Made by a program: the position numbers and the translations under genes. From the NCBI GenBank assembly GCA_948144175.1, contig CANXME010002068.1, positions 3,534,001 through 3,598,000 on the forward strand: a stretch of 64,000 bases of DNA. Direction: 5' to 3'. The notes under the pieces are model-generated. The model was not told the DNA's origin, ran no database searches, and saw only the letters and a program-made list of their open reading frames with translations. Shown piece by piece: positions 17,457 to 28,195 of this stretch. The DNA is from Closterium sp. NIES-65. Taxonomy: Eukaryota; Streptophyta; Zygnematophyceae; Desmidiales; Closteriaceae. How positions within the stretch are numbered: position 1 is the first letter of the stretch; each line of letters starts with the position of its first letter.

Positions 17457-20400
17457 GTGTCTGCCACCCCAGGTACTACTGAGTCCACTGAGGCACTGCA
17501 CACCTTCACTCTAGACTCAGGCGCTTCGCGCTGTTTCTTTCGTGACCGCACTGCCCTTGAGCCCCTTGCTCGACCAGTTGCTGTCTCACTCGCTGACCCC
17601 TCTGGGGGTCCGGTCATTGCGACCTCCTCCACCCTCCTTCCTTGTCCTGCTGTCCCGTCGGGCACACTGTCAGGTCTCCACCTCCCCTCGTTCTCTACGA
17701 ACTTGGTGGCGGGTTGTGCGCTTCAGGATGGGGGTGTTCACCAGTTCACCCCTGCCTACGAGCGCGTGACACACTGCACGTGTGCTCGGACGGGCCGTCA
17801 CCTGGCTACCTTCACTCGACAGCCGGGGTCGGACCTGTACACACTGACCACTGAGTCCCCTCAGGTAGCGGCGTCTGCGTCTGCGTCTGCGTCAGGTCAG
17901 CTCTCTGCCCCCTGCTCGTGTCGCTCTCTAGCGCACAAGACTGTCCTCTGGCACCACCGACTTGGTCACCCGTCAGTGCAGCGCCTTCGGGGCATGCACG
18001 CCCGGTACCTTGTCTCTGGTCTTCCTCGGGTACTCCCTCCCCTCCCACCCTCCCTTGCTCCTCCTTGTCTTCCCTGTGTCGAGGGGCGGCAGCGCGCTGC
18101 CCCTCACTCCTCCTCGTTCCCCCCGACGACTGCTCCTTTGCAGACGCTCCACATGGACGTGTGGGGCCCAGCCCGCGTCCGTGGTCAGGGCCAGGAGAGG
18201 TACTTCTTGATCGTCGTTGACGACTACTCGCGCTACACCTCGGTCTTCCCCTTGCGCACCAAGGGTGAAGTCCCTGATGTTCTGATCCCTTGGATCAACA
18301 GAGCACGGCTTCAGCTGCGAGAGCGTTTTCGCTCGGAGTTTCCTATCCTGCGCTTGCACTCTGACAGAGGTGGCGAGTTCTCCTCCGACCTCTTGGCAGC
18401 CTACTGTGCCGAGCACGGCATTCGCCAGTCGTTCACGCTCCCGGCCTCTCCACAGCAGAATGGGGTTGCTGAGCGCCGCATTGGCTTGGTCATGGAGGTC
18501 GCTCGTACCTCCTTAGTCCACGCGGCTGCCCCCCACTTTCTGTGGCCGTTTGCGGTCCGGTACGCTGCGCATCAGCTCAACCTCTGGCCCCGTGTCTCCG
18601 CTCCGGAGACCTCGCCCACACTGCTGTGGACGGGGGAGGTTGGCGATGCGTCACGCTTCCGTGTCTGGGGATCCCGAGCTTTTGTTCGCGACACGTCTGC
18701 GGACAAGCTCTCCTCCCGCACTGCTCCGTGTGTCTTTCTTGGCTTTGTCCCGGATGCGTTTGGCTGGCAGTTTTACCACCCCGCCTCGCACCGCGTCTTC
18801 CCCTCTCAGGACGTCACTTTTGACGAGTCCGTGCCCTTCTACCGCCTCTTCCCCTACCGCACTGCCCCGCTCCCTCCCCCGCCTCTCTTCCTCGCGCCAG
18901 GTGCTGCAGTGGTAGACCCCCTCCCCCCTCAGGGTGCCGCTCCCTCAGGTGTCTCTCAGGTAGACCCGGTTGAGCCTGCCGAGGTAGCTGTCGACTCGCG
19001 TCCTGCTAGAGGTGCTGAGCCTGAGCGTGCGGAGCCTGAGCGGGCGGAGCCTGGGGGTGCTGAGTCTGGGGGTGCTGAGGCTGGGGGTGCTGAGCCTGGG
19101 GGTGCTGGGTCTGGGGGTACTGAGACTGAGGGTGCTGAGCCTGGGGGTGCTGGGTCTGAGGGTACTGAGCCTGGCGTTGCTGAGACTGGGGGTGCTGAGC
19201 CAGGTGGTGTTGCAGTTGACTGTGAGGCGCTTGGAGGACCTCCCTCTTCGCAGCAGCTACGTGAGTGGTACTCACGGTACTGCAGCCTCCGGCGGGGTGC
19301 GTCTCGGGCTCGTGGCGCTACTGGAGTTGGTACTAGTGTTTCCCCACCACGGCGGGAGCCGCCCTCTTCCCCACAGCTTCGAGAGTGGTACGCTCGGCAC
19401 ATTAGTCTCCGGAGTGGAGCTGCTGGTGCTCGGGTCCCCGGAGTTGACGCTGCTGCGGGTGCTGCGGACCCTGGTGCTGGAGGTACTGCTGCTGCTGGCG
19501 GTGCTGCTGGAGGTGCTGCTAGTACTGAGGACCCGGGCGTTGGAGCTGCTGCGGGTGCTGCAGACCCTGGTGCTGGAGGTTCTGCTGCTGCTGGCGGTGC
19601 TGCTGGAGGTGCTGCTAGTACTGAGGACCCTGGTGCTGGAGGTGCTGCTGCTGCCGCTGGTGTCTCTGCAGGTTCGAGAGTTGCTGCACGGCCACGGCCG
19701 TACTTCGTTCCGCTCCTTCAGCTGGTTCTTGGTCAGCGTCCTCCTCCTTGTCCTCCTCTCGCCTTAGAGTGTCCGCCGTCTGTCCAGTCACAGCCACACT
19801 TACCGCCTGCCTCCCCACTCCCTGTGCCTACTCCTTACACTGGTCCGAGTGGAGGTCTTGCTGAGAGACGTGAGCCTGCGTCACGTCCTGTGTCACCTGC
19901 GTCTCGTCGAGCGTCGCCTGTTCGAGCTGCTATCACTGGTAGTCGTGTCCCGCGTGAGCGTCCTCCTGCTGTCCCAGGCACTCACCAGATGGCGCTTCGT
20001 CAGTCCACTGCTCCGCAGCGTGTCGCTCTCCCGTCGCCTCCTGCGTCCTCTCTTCCTGCTCTTGCTGACCCCGAGTCAGACTCCCTTCGCGCTTCCAGTC
20101 CTACTGTCACACGTCTCCTGGCTACGGTTGTCACTGACCCTTCCTTTGAGTCCGCTGCTGCGTCTGCCTTAGTCACTGAGCTTGTGGACTTTGCAGCTGC
20201 GTGTCGTCTAGACTACGCTGCGAGTCTTGTTGCTGAGTCTGAGTCTGTCTGTCCTCCGTCCGTCGGGGGTGAGTGTGCTCTTGGCACGGACGTTCTTGAG
20301 GACAGGCAGGAGGAGTTTGGTTGCCTTGCCGCTGCTTTGCCCCATCTCGTGTCCATGCTTGTTGCCCCTGAGGGAGACCCGGATGCACCAGACATCCCGA

Positions 20401-21974
20401 CCCCACGCTCTTACGCAGAGGCGATGGCCGGTCCCTACTCCTCTCAGTGGCAGTCAGCCATGGACACAGAGATGGCTTCCTGGAAGTCCACTGGCACTTA
20501 CGTCGACGAGGTTCCCCCACCTGGGGCGAACATCGTCAGTGGCATGTGGATTTTCAGGGTGAAGCGGCCGCCGGGCTCTCCGCCTGTCTTCAAGGCGCGT
20601 TACGTTGCACGAGGCTTCAGTCAGCGAGAGGGAGTTGACTTCTTCCAGACCTTCTCCCCGACCCCGAAGATGACCACTCTTCGGGTTCTGCTACACGTCG
20701 CCGCTCAGCGTGACTACGAGCTCCACTCTCTTGACTTCAGCACAGCTTTCTTGCAGGGCAGCCTGCACGAGGAGATCTGGCTGCGCCGCCCACCCGGCTT
20801 CACTGGGTCGTTCCCCCCTGGTACCCAGTGGAGCCTCCGGCGGCCAGTCTACGGTCTCCGCCAGGCGCCACGTGAGTGGCACGACACACTGAGGACTACA
20901 CTTGCGGCTCTTGGGTTTGCTCCTTCTACTGCTGACCCGTCGCTGTTTCTACGCACCGACCCCTCACTGCCGCCGTTCTACATCCTCGTGTACGTCGACG
21001 ACTTGGTCTTTGCCACTTCTGACACAGTTGGTCTCGCTCACGTGAAGTCCGAGCTGCAGAAGAGACACACGTGCACAGACGTGGGTGAACTGACAAGCTA
21101 TCTTGGCTTGCGGATCACCCGGGACAGAGCACGGCGCACCATCACCTTGACTCAGTCACACATGGTGCAGCAGGTCCTTCAGCGCTTCGGCTTCACGTAC
21201 TCCTCGCCTCAGTCCACTCCTCTGCCTACGGGACACTCGCTCTCAGCTCTGCCTTCGGATGAGTCCGTAGAGCCGAGTGGTCCGTATCCAGAGCTTGTGG
21301 GCTGCCTCATGTACCTGATGACCTGCACTCGACCTGACCTTGCATACCCTCTCAGCATCTTAGCACGCTATGTCGCTCCCGGCCGTCACCGGAAGGAGCA
21401 CATGGATGCAGCTAAGAGGGTGTTGCGCTACTTGTGCAGTACGTCGGGCATGGGGCTAGTGCTTGGAGGGCGAGACCGGCCTGTTCTCACTGGGCACTCC
21501 GACGCTTCTTGGGCAGACGACCAGGCTACGCAGCGGTCGTCCCATGGTTACACCTTCAGCCTTGGCTCTGGCTCTGTCTCTTGGCGTTCTACTCGCTCTT
21601 CTTCTGTTCTCAGCTCCAGCTGTGAGGCTGAGATCTACGCCACGGCCATGGCTGCCCAGGAGCTTCGCTGGCTCACCTACCTGCTGACTGACCTTGGAGA
21701 GCAGCCTCGTTCTCCTCCAGTGCTGTACGTCGACAACAAGGCCACCATTGCCTTGTGTGGGGAGCACAGACTGGAGCACAGGACGAAGCACATTGCTCTG
21801 CGCTACTTTCTTGCTCGAGAGTTGCAGCAGCGAGGTCAGCTTTGTCTGCGTTACGTGGCCACTCGGGCCAACACTGCTGACGTGTTCACCAAGGCGCTTC
21901 AGCCTTGTGACCATCAGCGCTTCTGTACTGTTCTAGGCCTCGTGCCTACTGTCCCTCATTTGCTCACTTCGTGA
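17457..21974 (+). CDS. Cop-4 Pol polyprotein (protease, integrase, RT, RNase H)
   Basis: 1,505 codons from the first in-frame Met, although homology extends upstream to about 17375, so the real product would be Gag-Pol. Protease DSGAS at residues 20-24. Pre-integrase HH near 165 with a CLPC pair. Integrase D234, D303, E339 (D,D-35-E intact). GGAEP/GGTEP repeats at about 520-590, and two LREWY copies in the linker. RT follows with YVDD at 1179-1182. RNase H has SDASWADD, CEAEIYA and YVDNKA. Stop TGA at 21972-21974. All catalytic residues I can place are present, so only the upstream 1-bp loss prevents a full polyprotein. Confidence 0.93.
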   Translation: MSATPGTTESTEALHTFTLDSGASRCFFRDRTALEPLARPVAVSLADPSGGPVIATSSTLLPCPAVPSGTLSGLHLPSFSTNLVAGCALQDGGVHQFTPAYERVTHCTCARTGRHLATFTRQPGSDLYTLTTESPQVAASASASASGQLSAPCSCRSLAHKTVLWHHRLGHPSVQRLRGMHARYLVSGLPRVLPPLPPSLAPPCLPCVEGRQRAAPHSSSFPPTTAPLQTLHMDVWGPARVRGQGQERYFLIVVDDYSRYTSVFPLRTKGEVPDVLIPWINRARLQLRERFRSEFPILRLHSDRGGEFSSDLLAAYCAEHGIRQSFTLPASPQQNGVAERRIGLVMEVARTSLVHAAAPHFLWPFAVRYAAHQLNLWPRVSAPETSPTLLWTGEVGDASRFRVWGSRAFVRDTSADKLSSRTAPCVFLGFVPDAFGWQFYHPASHRVFPSQDVTFDESVPFYRLFPYRTAPLPPPPLFLAPGAAVVDPLPPQGAAPSGVSQVDPVEPAEVAVDSRPARGAEPERAEPERAEPGGAESGGAEAGGAEPGGAGSGGTETEGAEPGGAGSEGTEPGVAETGGAEPGGVAVDCEALGGPPSSQQLREWYSRYCSLRRGASRARGATGVGTSVSPPRREPPSSPQLREWYARHISLRSGAAGARVPGVDAAAGAADPGAGGTAAAGGAAGGAASTEDPGVGAAAGAADPGAGGSAAAGGAAGGAASTEDPGAGGAAAAAGVSAGSRVAARPRPYFVPLLQLVLGQRPPPCPPLALECPPSVQSQPHLPPASPLPVPTPYTGPSGGLAERREPASRPVSPASRRASPVRAAITGSRVPRERPPAVPGTHQMALRQSTAPQRVALPSPPASSLPALADPESDSLRASSPTVTRLLATVVTDPSFESAAASALVTELVDFAAACRLDYAASLVAESESVCPPSVGGECALGTDVLEDRQEEFGCLAAALPHLVSMLVAPEGDPDAPDIPTPRSYAEAMAGPYSSQWQSAMDTEMASWKSTGTYVDEVPPPGANIVSGMWIFRVKRPPGSPPVFKARYVARGFSQREGVDFFQTFSPTPKMTTLRVLLHVAAQRDYELHSLDFSTAFLQGSLHEEIWLRRPPGFTGSFPPGTQWSLRRPVYGLRQAPREWHDTLRTTLAALGFAPSTADPSLFLRTDPSLPPFYILVYVDDLVFATSDTVGLAHVKSELQKRHTCTDVGELTSYLGLRITRDRARRTITLTQSHMVQQVLQRFGFTYSSPQSTPLPTGHSLSALPSDESVEPSGPYPELVGCLMYLMTCTRPDLAYPLSILARYVAPGRHRKEHMDAAKRVLRYLCSTSGMGLVLGGRDRPVLTGHSDASWADDQATQRSSHGYTFSLGSGSVSWRSTRSSSVLSSSCEAEIYATAMAAQELRWLTYLLTDLGEQPRSPPVLYVDNKATIALCGEHRLEHRTKHIALRYFLARELQQRGQLCLRYVATRANTADVFTKALQPCDHQRFCTVLGLVPTVPHLLTS

Positions 21975-22200
21975 CTTTGCTTGTACAGTGATCTCTATAT
22001 ATATATACCTGCATGCTTACTCTTGCTAGGTTGTGATCACTGTATCTCTTGTTCTTTTATAAATCTGCATGTAAACTGGTCTTGTGACCACTTGTTTGTG
22101 CTCGAAACTTGTGTGGTATCCTTGAGATCCACCCTGAGCTTTGCTTTGCTTTGACTGGTCTTGTGACCCCTTGTTCTCCCCCACTTTGCCTATGGGGGTG
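21975..22200 (+). promoter_or_regulatory. Cop-4 3' untranslated region and polypurine tract
   Basis: Contains a TATATATATA run, the GATCCACCCTGAGCTT block (about 22125-22141) shared by five elements, and CACTTTGCCTATGGGGG directly before the 3' LTR. The G-rich end is the likely plus-strand primer. Confidence 0.75.
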
Positions 22201-22329
22201 TGTCAAACATTGTTTGTTGTGGTTGTTTAGGCTACAGTGGGTTAGCCTATAGTGGGTACACATTTCTAGGGTTAGGTTTGACCTATTTGTACCCAACCCT
22301 CATTCTAGTGATTCATTCTCATTCTGACA
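22201..22329 (+). repeat. Cop-4 3' LTR (129 bp)
   Basis: Same as the 5' LTR except one base. It is followed by the right TGCAC target copy (22330-22334). Confidence 0.95.
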
Positions 22330-22391
22330 TGCACTGCCCTTCCACCGCACTGCCCTTACCCTACTGCTCGCGCTACTAGACTACTGCTGTT

Positions 22392-25300
22392 ATGGCCACC
22401 CCTAGTGTCCTCGCTTTTGACGCTGAGGGTCGGGCCATTGACTTTGACGTTTGGATAGATGACCTGCACCTCTTCCTACAGTGCGATAGGGCGGACGGTC
22501 TCTCCCTCTTTGACCTCACCTCTGGTGCCTCTCCTCCCCCTACTGCTGATGCTGACGCCACTGTTCGCTCGCAGTGGGCCACGCGCAATACTGCTGCACG
22601 TCTTGCTGTGCGTCGCCACCTGCCTACCTCTGAGCGTGCGCACTTTAGCCAGTACAAGAGTGCTCAGACCTTGTACGACGCTGTAGTTGCATGCTACTCC
22701 TCCCCTGCCACTGCTGCACTAAGCCGCCTCATGCTACCGTACCTCTTTCCTGACCTTGCTGCCTTTCCCACAGTCTCTGACCTCATTACGCACCTCCGCA
22801 CTAGTGACACTCGCTACCGCGCTGCGCTTCCTACTGAGTTCTGCGCCGAGAACCCCCCCCCCCCCCATGTACATCACCCTCTACTACATAGTCACCCGGC
22901 TCCTTGACTCTCTCCGTGTAGTTAGGGACCAGTTCCTCTCTGTTTGCCCCACCAATCTCACCGTTGACCTCCTCGAGAAGGCCCTCCTAGCGATAGAGAA
23001 GAGCATAGTCGCTGTAGGAGCCTCTCGTGGTGACCCTCGCACCCCCGTCTTTGAGGGGTGTTCTCCCTCCCCCCTCTTGCCCTCTGTCGCCTCTGCTGCT
23101 GCGGCCAACCTCGTTGGTCTTGAGTCGGTCGGTGAGGCGTCTACCCCTAGCGGGAGACGCCGCTCTGGCAAGGGCAAGGGGGGCAGGGGCGCTGGAGGAG
23201 CTAGCGGGGGCGGTGGAGGCGGCGGTGGAGGCGGCGGAGGGAGTGGGGGTGGCGGTGGGAGTGGTGGCGGGGGTGGAGGTGTTGGTGGCGGCAGTGGAGG
23301 CGGAGGCGGCGGCGGTGGCTGTGGGAGCGGAGGTAGCGGAGGTGGCGGCGGTGGCGGAGGCGGTGGCGGAGGAGGTGGAGCTGGTCGGGGTGGCGCTACG
23401 CAGCGGGTCGGCTCCGGTGGTGGTCCGCGCCAGCAGCAGCAGCAGCGCAATCGAGACATCCCCCCCCCCCCTCAGCACCTCCGTGAGTGGTACGCTGCAC
23501 GTCAGAGGGGTGGGGGTACTGGTCCGTGCACCTACGTCCTACGCACCGGCGACCGCGCGGGTGAGCAGTGTGGGGGTGCGCACCCCACCCAGCGCTGCTT
23601 TGGCCGCCTGACGGACGCTTGGCGTCACCAGTTCCCGGAGGCCACTGAGATCCCCCAGTGGGGTGAGCTGTCTAGGGCGGGAGTAGCTATCTTTGACCTT
23701 GACTTTGATGCTTTTCTTGCTGCCATGTATGCTGTGACTATTAGTGATGAGGGTGACTGTTACCGGTGTTTTCCGCCCGACCCGGGCATTGAGACTGCTG
23801 CTCTATGTACTGGTGAGGCTGCTGCTGTAGGTGCCAGTGAGGCTGCTGCTCAAGGTGCCAGTGCGTCTGCTTCCTCAGGTGCTGGTGAGACTGCGCTCTC
23901 ACGTACCGCGTCGGCTTCGGCCTCCCTCACCTTCACCCTTGACTCAGGGGCTTCTCACTCCTTCTTTCGAGACCGCACCACACTCACGCCGCTTGGTCGG
24001 CCGGTTGGAGTCTCTCTGGGAGACCCCTCTGGGGGTCCTGTCCTTTCTCACTTCTCCACTGTCCTCCCGTGTCCGGCGGCCCCCTCTGGCACCTTGTCTG
24101 GTCTTTACCTCCCCTCGTTCTCTACAAACTTGGTGAGTGGTGCTGACCTACAGAATGCGGGGGTTCACCAGTTCACTCCAGCGAGTCAGCGGGTGACCCA
24201 CTGCACGGAGGCTCGCACAGGCCGACACCTGGCGACGTTTACACGTTGCCCGGGGTCGAGCCTATACACCCTGACCACTGAGTCTCCTCCTGTCCCTGCG
24301 TCTGGTCAGGTAGCTGCGTCGGGTCAGGTGTTTGCTGCAGCGTCCAGGTCTGGTCCTGAGTCTGCCCCCTGCTCGTGTCGCCTCCTGTCTCACGAGACTC
24401 TCCTGTGGCACCACCGCCTTGGTCACCCCTCCCTGCTTCGTCTCCGAGGCATGGCCTCCCGTGTCCTTGTCTCTGGTCTTCCCCAGTCCCTCCCTCCCCT
24501 TCCTCTGGGGCCTGGCCCTACCTGCGTCCCCTGTCTCGAGGGGCGGCTGCGGGCTGCCCCTCACTCCTCCCAGTTTCCTCCGACGGAGGCCCCGCTGCAG
24601 ACGCTTCATATGGACGTGTGGGGCCCGGCCCGCGTCCGTGGACAGGGTCACGAGCGCTACTTCCTGCTGGTGGTTGACGACTACTCGCGTTACACCACAG
24701 TCTTCCCCTTGCGCAGCAAGGGTGATGTCATTGAGGTGTTGATCGACTGGATCCGCGCGGCTCGTCTCCAGCTCAGGAGGAGCTTCGGCTTGGACTTTCC
24801 TGTTCTGCGTCTGCACTCTGACCGAGGCAGAGAGTTCTCCTCTGGCCTTCCGCGAGCCAACTGTCGTGCACGAGACATCCGCCAGACCTTTACGCTTCCT
24901 GACTCTCCACAGCAAAATGGGATTGCTCAGCGCCGCATTGGCATGGTCATGGATGTCGCCCGTACGTCCATGATGCATGCGGCTGCCCCCCATTTTCTGT
25001 GGTCGTTTGCGGTTCGGTACGCGGCGCATCAGATCAACCTCCACCCCAGGGTCTCCATGCCGGAGACCACCCCCAACTGGGGGTGCTGAGCCTGGGGGTG
25101 CTGAGTCCGGAGGTTCTACGCCTGGGGATGTTGAGCCTGGGGGTGCTACGTCAGGAGGTGCTGAGCCTGGGGGTGCCACGTCTGGAGCTGATGAGCCTGG
25201 GGGTGCGGAGCCTGCGGCCGCTCGGCCTGCTCGTGTGGCGTCTGGCGGTGCTGGGCCAGGAGGTTCTCCGGGTGCTTCGTGTCGGCGGGAGCCACTCTCT

Positions 25301-27852
25301 TCACAGGAGCTGCGCGAGTGGTTTGCCCGGCGCTGGAGGCGTACTGCTGGAGCTGGAGCTTCTTCGGATGCTGAGGGTGCTGGTGCCGCCGGTCCCGGAG
25401 GTGCTCGTACTGGGAGTACTGGAGCTGCTGGGCCTGCGGGTACGACTGGAGGTGGAGCTACTGAGGGTGTTGGCGCTGAGGCTACAGCTGTCTGTCCTGG
25501 CGGCGGTCCTGCTGGGGGTGCTGTTGGTGATGCTGGAGGCACTGCAGCTGAAGGTGCTGTTGACGCTGGTACTGCCGCTGGGAGTGCAGGTGCTGTCCCT
25601 GCTGTGTCTGGAATCGCCGCGCGGCCTCGGCCGTACTTCATTCTGCTCCGTCAGCAGATTCTTGGTCCTCTTCCTCCCTTAGAGTGTCCACAGCCTGTCC
25701 AGTCACAGTCACAATTACCGCCGGCCTCCCCACTGCATGCTCCTTCTCCCTACACTGGTCCTACTGGAGGTCTTGCTGAGCGTCGTGAGCCTGCGTCTCG
25801 TCCTGCGTCGCCTGTTCGTGCTGCTCGCTGTAGTGGTTGCGGTTCGCGTCAGCGTCCTCCTCCTGTCCCTGGCACGCACCGGATGTCTCTACGTCTGTCC
25901 ACTACTCCTCTACGTGTCCCTTTGCCTTCTCCTCCTGAGTCCTCTCTTCCTGCTCTTGCCGACCCGGAGTCGGACTCTCTTCGTGCTGCCAGTCCTACTG
26001 TCACGCGTCTTCTTGCTACTGTCGTCACTGACCCCTCCTTTGAGTTCACTGCTGCGTCTGCCCTAGTTGCTGAGCTCGTCGACTTTGCTGCTCGCTGTCG
26101 TCTAGACTACGCTGCTAGTCTTGTTGCTGAGTCTGCGTCTGTCTGTCCTCCGTCCGTCGGGGGTGAGTGTGCTCTTGGCACGGACGTCCTTGAGGACAGG
26201 CAGGAGGAGTTCCAGTGTCTGGCTGCTGCTTCACCTCATCTCGCGTCCGTACTGCTTACCCCTGAGGGAGACCCGGATGCACTTGACATCTCGACTCCAC
26301 GCTCTTACGCGGAGGCCGTAGAGGGTCCCTACTCCTCTCAGTGGCAGGCAGCTATGGACGCAGAGATGGCTTCCTGGAAGTCCAAAGGCACCTACGTTGA
26401 CGCGGTTCCCCCACCTGGGGCATGTGGATCTTCAGGGTGAAGCGGCCGCCAGGTTCTCCACCTGTCTTCAAGGCGCGGTACGTGGCTCGTGGCTTCAGTC
26501 AGCGGCAGGGAGTTGACTACTTTTAGACCTTCTCTCCCACCACGAAGATGACCACTCTTTGGGTGCTGCTGCACGTAGCCGCTCAGCGCGACTACGAGCT
26601 TCACTCTCTTGACTTCAGCACTGCTTTCTTGCAGGGTAGCCTGCACGAGGAGATCTGGCTGCGCCGCCCACCTGGCTTCACTTGGGCTTTTCCTCCTGGC
26701 ACCCAGTGGAGCCTCCGGCGGCCAGTCTACGGTCTCCGCCAGGCACCGCGTGAGTGGCACGACACACTGAGGACTACACTTGCGGCTCTTGGGTTTGCTC
26801 CCTCTACTGCCAACCCGTCGCTGTTTCTGCGCACCAACACTTCTTTGCCGCCGTTCTACATCCTCGTGTACGTCGACGACTTGGTCTTCGCCACAGCTGA
26901 CACTGCTGAACTCGCCCGCGTGAAGTCCGAGCTGCAGAAGAGACACAGGTGCACAGATCTGGGTGAACTGCGCAGCTACCTTGGCTTGCAGATCACCTGG
27001 GACAGAGCACGCCGCACCATTGCTCTGACTCAGTCACACATGGTGCAGCAGGTCCTTCAGGGCTTCGGCTTCACGTACTCCTCGCCTCAGGCCACTCCTC
27101 TGCCTACTCGCCACTCACTCTCAGCTTTGCCTTCGGATGAGTCCGTAGAGTCGAGTGGCCCGTATCCAGAGCTTGTTGGCTGCCTCATGTACCTGATGAC
27201 CTGCGCTCGTCCTGACCTTGCATACCCTCTTAGCATTCTCGCGCGCTATGTTGCTCCTGGGAGACACTGACCGGAACACATGGCCGCCGCAAAGAGGGTG
27301 TTGCGCTACTTGTGCAGTACGTCGGGCATGGGGCTTGTGCTTGGAGGGCAGAGTCCAGTGGTCCTCACTAGGCACGCAGACGCTTTTTGGGCTGACGACC
27401 AGGCTACGCAGCGGTCGTCACAGGGCTACACTGTCAGCCTTGGTTCCGGCTCTGATTCTTGGCGGGCTACGCGTTCGTCTTCTGTTCTCGGCTCCAGTTG
27501 TGAGGCTGAGATCTACGCCGGGGCCATGGCTACACAGGAGCTTCACTGGCTCACCTACTTGCTGACTGACCTCGGAGAGCCGCCTCGTTCTCCTCCAGTG
27601 CTGTACGTAGACAACAAGGCCATGCTGGCCTTGTGTCGAGAGCAGAGACTGGAGCACAGAACGAAGCACATTGCTCTTCGCTACTTCCTTGCTCGTGAGC
27701 TGCAGCAGCGTGGTCAGCTGCGTCTTGCGTACGTGGCCTCTGAGGCCAACACTGCTGATATCTTCACCAAGGCGCTTGCGCCTTGTGATCATCAGCGCTT
27801 CTGTACTCAGCTGGGTCTTGTGCCTGTCTTGCCTCACTTGCTCACCTCTTGA
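22392..27852 (+). pseudogene. Cop-3 gag-pol pseudogene
   Basis: Gag starts at 22392 (MATPSVLAFDAEGRAIDF). A C-run at 22853-22866 throws it out of frame. Sense continues in another frame to 25089 through poly-Gly, Cys box (CTYVLRTG...CGGAHPTQRC), protease DSGAS, pre-integrase and integrase up to PETTP. About 0.5 kb of integrase C-terminus is then deleted. The GGAEP linker follows in a third frame to 26440, where 16 bp are missing before MWIFRVKR. RT/RNase H resumes in a further frame with stops at about 26523 (CAG to TAG) and 27270 (CGA to TGA) and ends at 27852. The YVDD motif is intact, but integrase cannot be whole. Confidence 0.9.
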
Positions 27853-28068
27853 CCTTGCTTGTACTGCTACATATATATATACTCCTGCTCTTGCTTGTCT
27901 AGCCTTTTATATATATGTGTGTACTCCTGCATGTGAACTGGCCTTGTGGCCTTGACCTTGTGCTCGGACTGTGTGGTGACTTTGTGATCCACCCTGAGCT
28001 TGCTTTGCTTTGCTTTGCTTGTTTGGTCTTGTGACCCCTTGTACTTCCCCACTTTGCCTATGGGGGTG
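27853..28068 (+). promoter_or_regulatory. Cop-3 3' untranslated region and polypurine tract
   Basis: Holds TATATATATA runs, the GATCCACCCTGAGCTT block (27987-28002) and CACTTTGCCTATGGGGG immediately before the 3' LTR. Confidence 0.75.
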
Positions 28069-28195
28069 TGTCAGATTTATATGACATAGCTATTGTAGGC
28101 TATAGTGGGGTAGCACATATGGGGTACAGCTTTCTAGGGTTTGTATTTGTACCCAACTTTCACTTAGTCAATTCATTCTCGTTTCAGTTTTCTCA
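28069..28195 (+). repeat. Cop-3 3' LTR (127 bp)
   Basis: Identical to 13902-14028. It is followed by target copy ATGAG (28196-28200). Confidence 0.95.

Larger units (their letters stand above)
15110..22329 (+). mobile_element. Cop-4: near-intact Ty1/copia element nested in Cop-3
   Basis: 7,220 bp, LTRs 15110-15238 and 22201-22329 (129 bp each), differing at one base (A/T, 14th position). Perfect target duplication TGCAC (15105-15109, 22330-22334). Complete PBS, leader, gag, pol, 3' conserved box and PPT. One base lost between Gag and Pol is the only visible lesion. It is the youngest event in the Gyp-1/Cop-3/Cop-4 stack because it splits Cop-3. Confidence 0.96.
13902..28195 (+). mobile_element. 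Cop-3: Ty1/copia element with nested Cop-4
   Basis: Two 127-bp LTRs (13902-14028 and 28069-28195) are identical base for base. ATGAG flanks both sides (13897-13901, 28196-28200). Its leader is interrupted by Cop-4 at TGCAC; without that insert it is about 7.07 kb. It sits in the Gyp-1 3' LTR. Coding sequence (22392-27852) has two large-scale lesions, a C-run frameshift and stops, despite the identical LTRs. Confidence 0.95.

Noticed and set aside
17370-17460. Programmed frameshift between Gag and Pol in Cop-4
   Set aside because: Cop-1 has Gag and Pol in one frame, and the shift is explained by one missing base; no slippery heptamer is apparent.
21975-22200. An envelope-like third gene downstream of pol
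   Set aside because: No element has more than about 230 bp between the pol stop and the 3' LTR, and no long frame or membrane segment is there.
23200-23400. Glycine-rich protein genes (cell-wall GRP-like)
   Set aside because: Each Gly tract is inside a Gag frame between the capsid-like region and the Cys box; there is no signal peptide or separate start.
24262-25641. Long open frames antisense to pol (e.g. 24262-25641 minus, 3356-4273 plus)
   Set aside because: They mirror conserved pol codons in GC-rich sequence, recur antisense to each element, and have no domain of their own.
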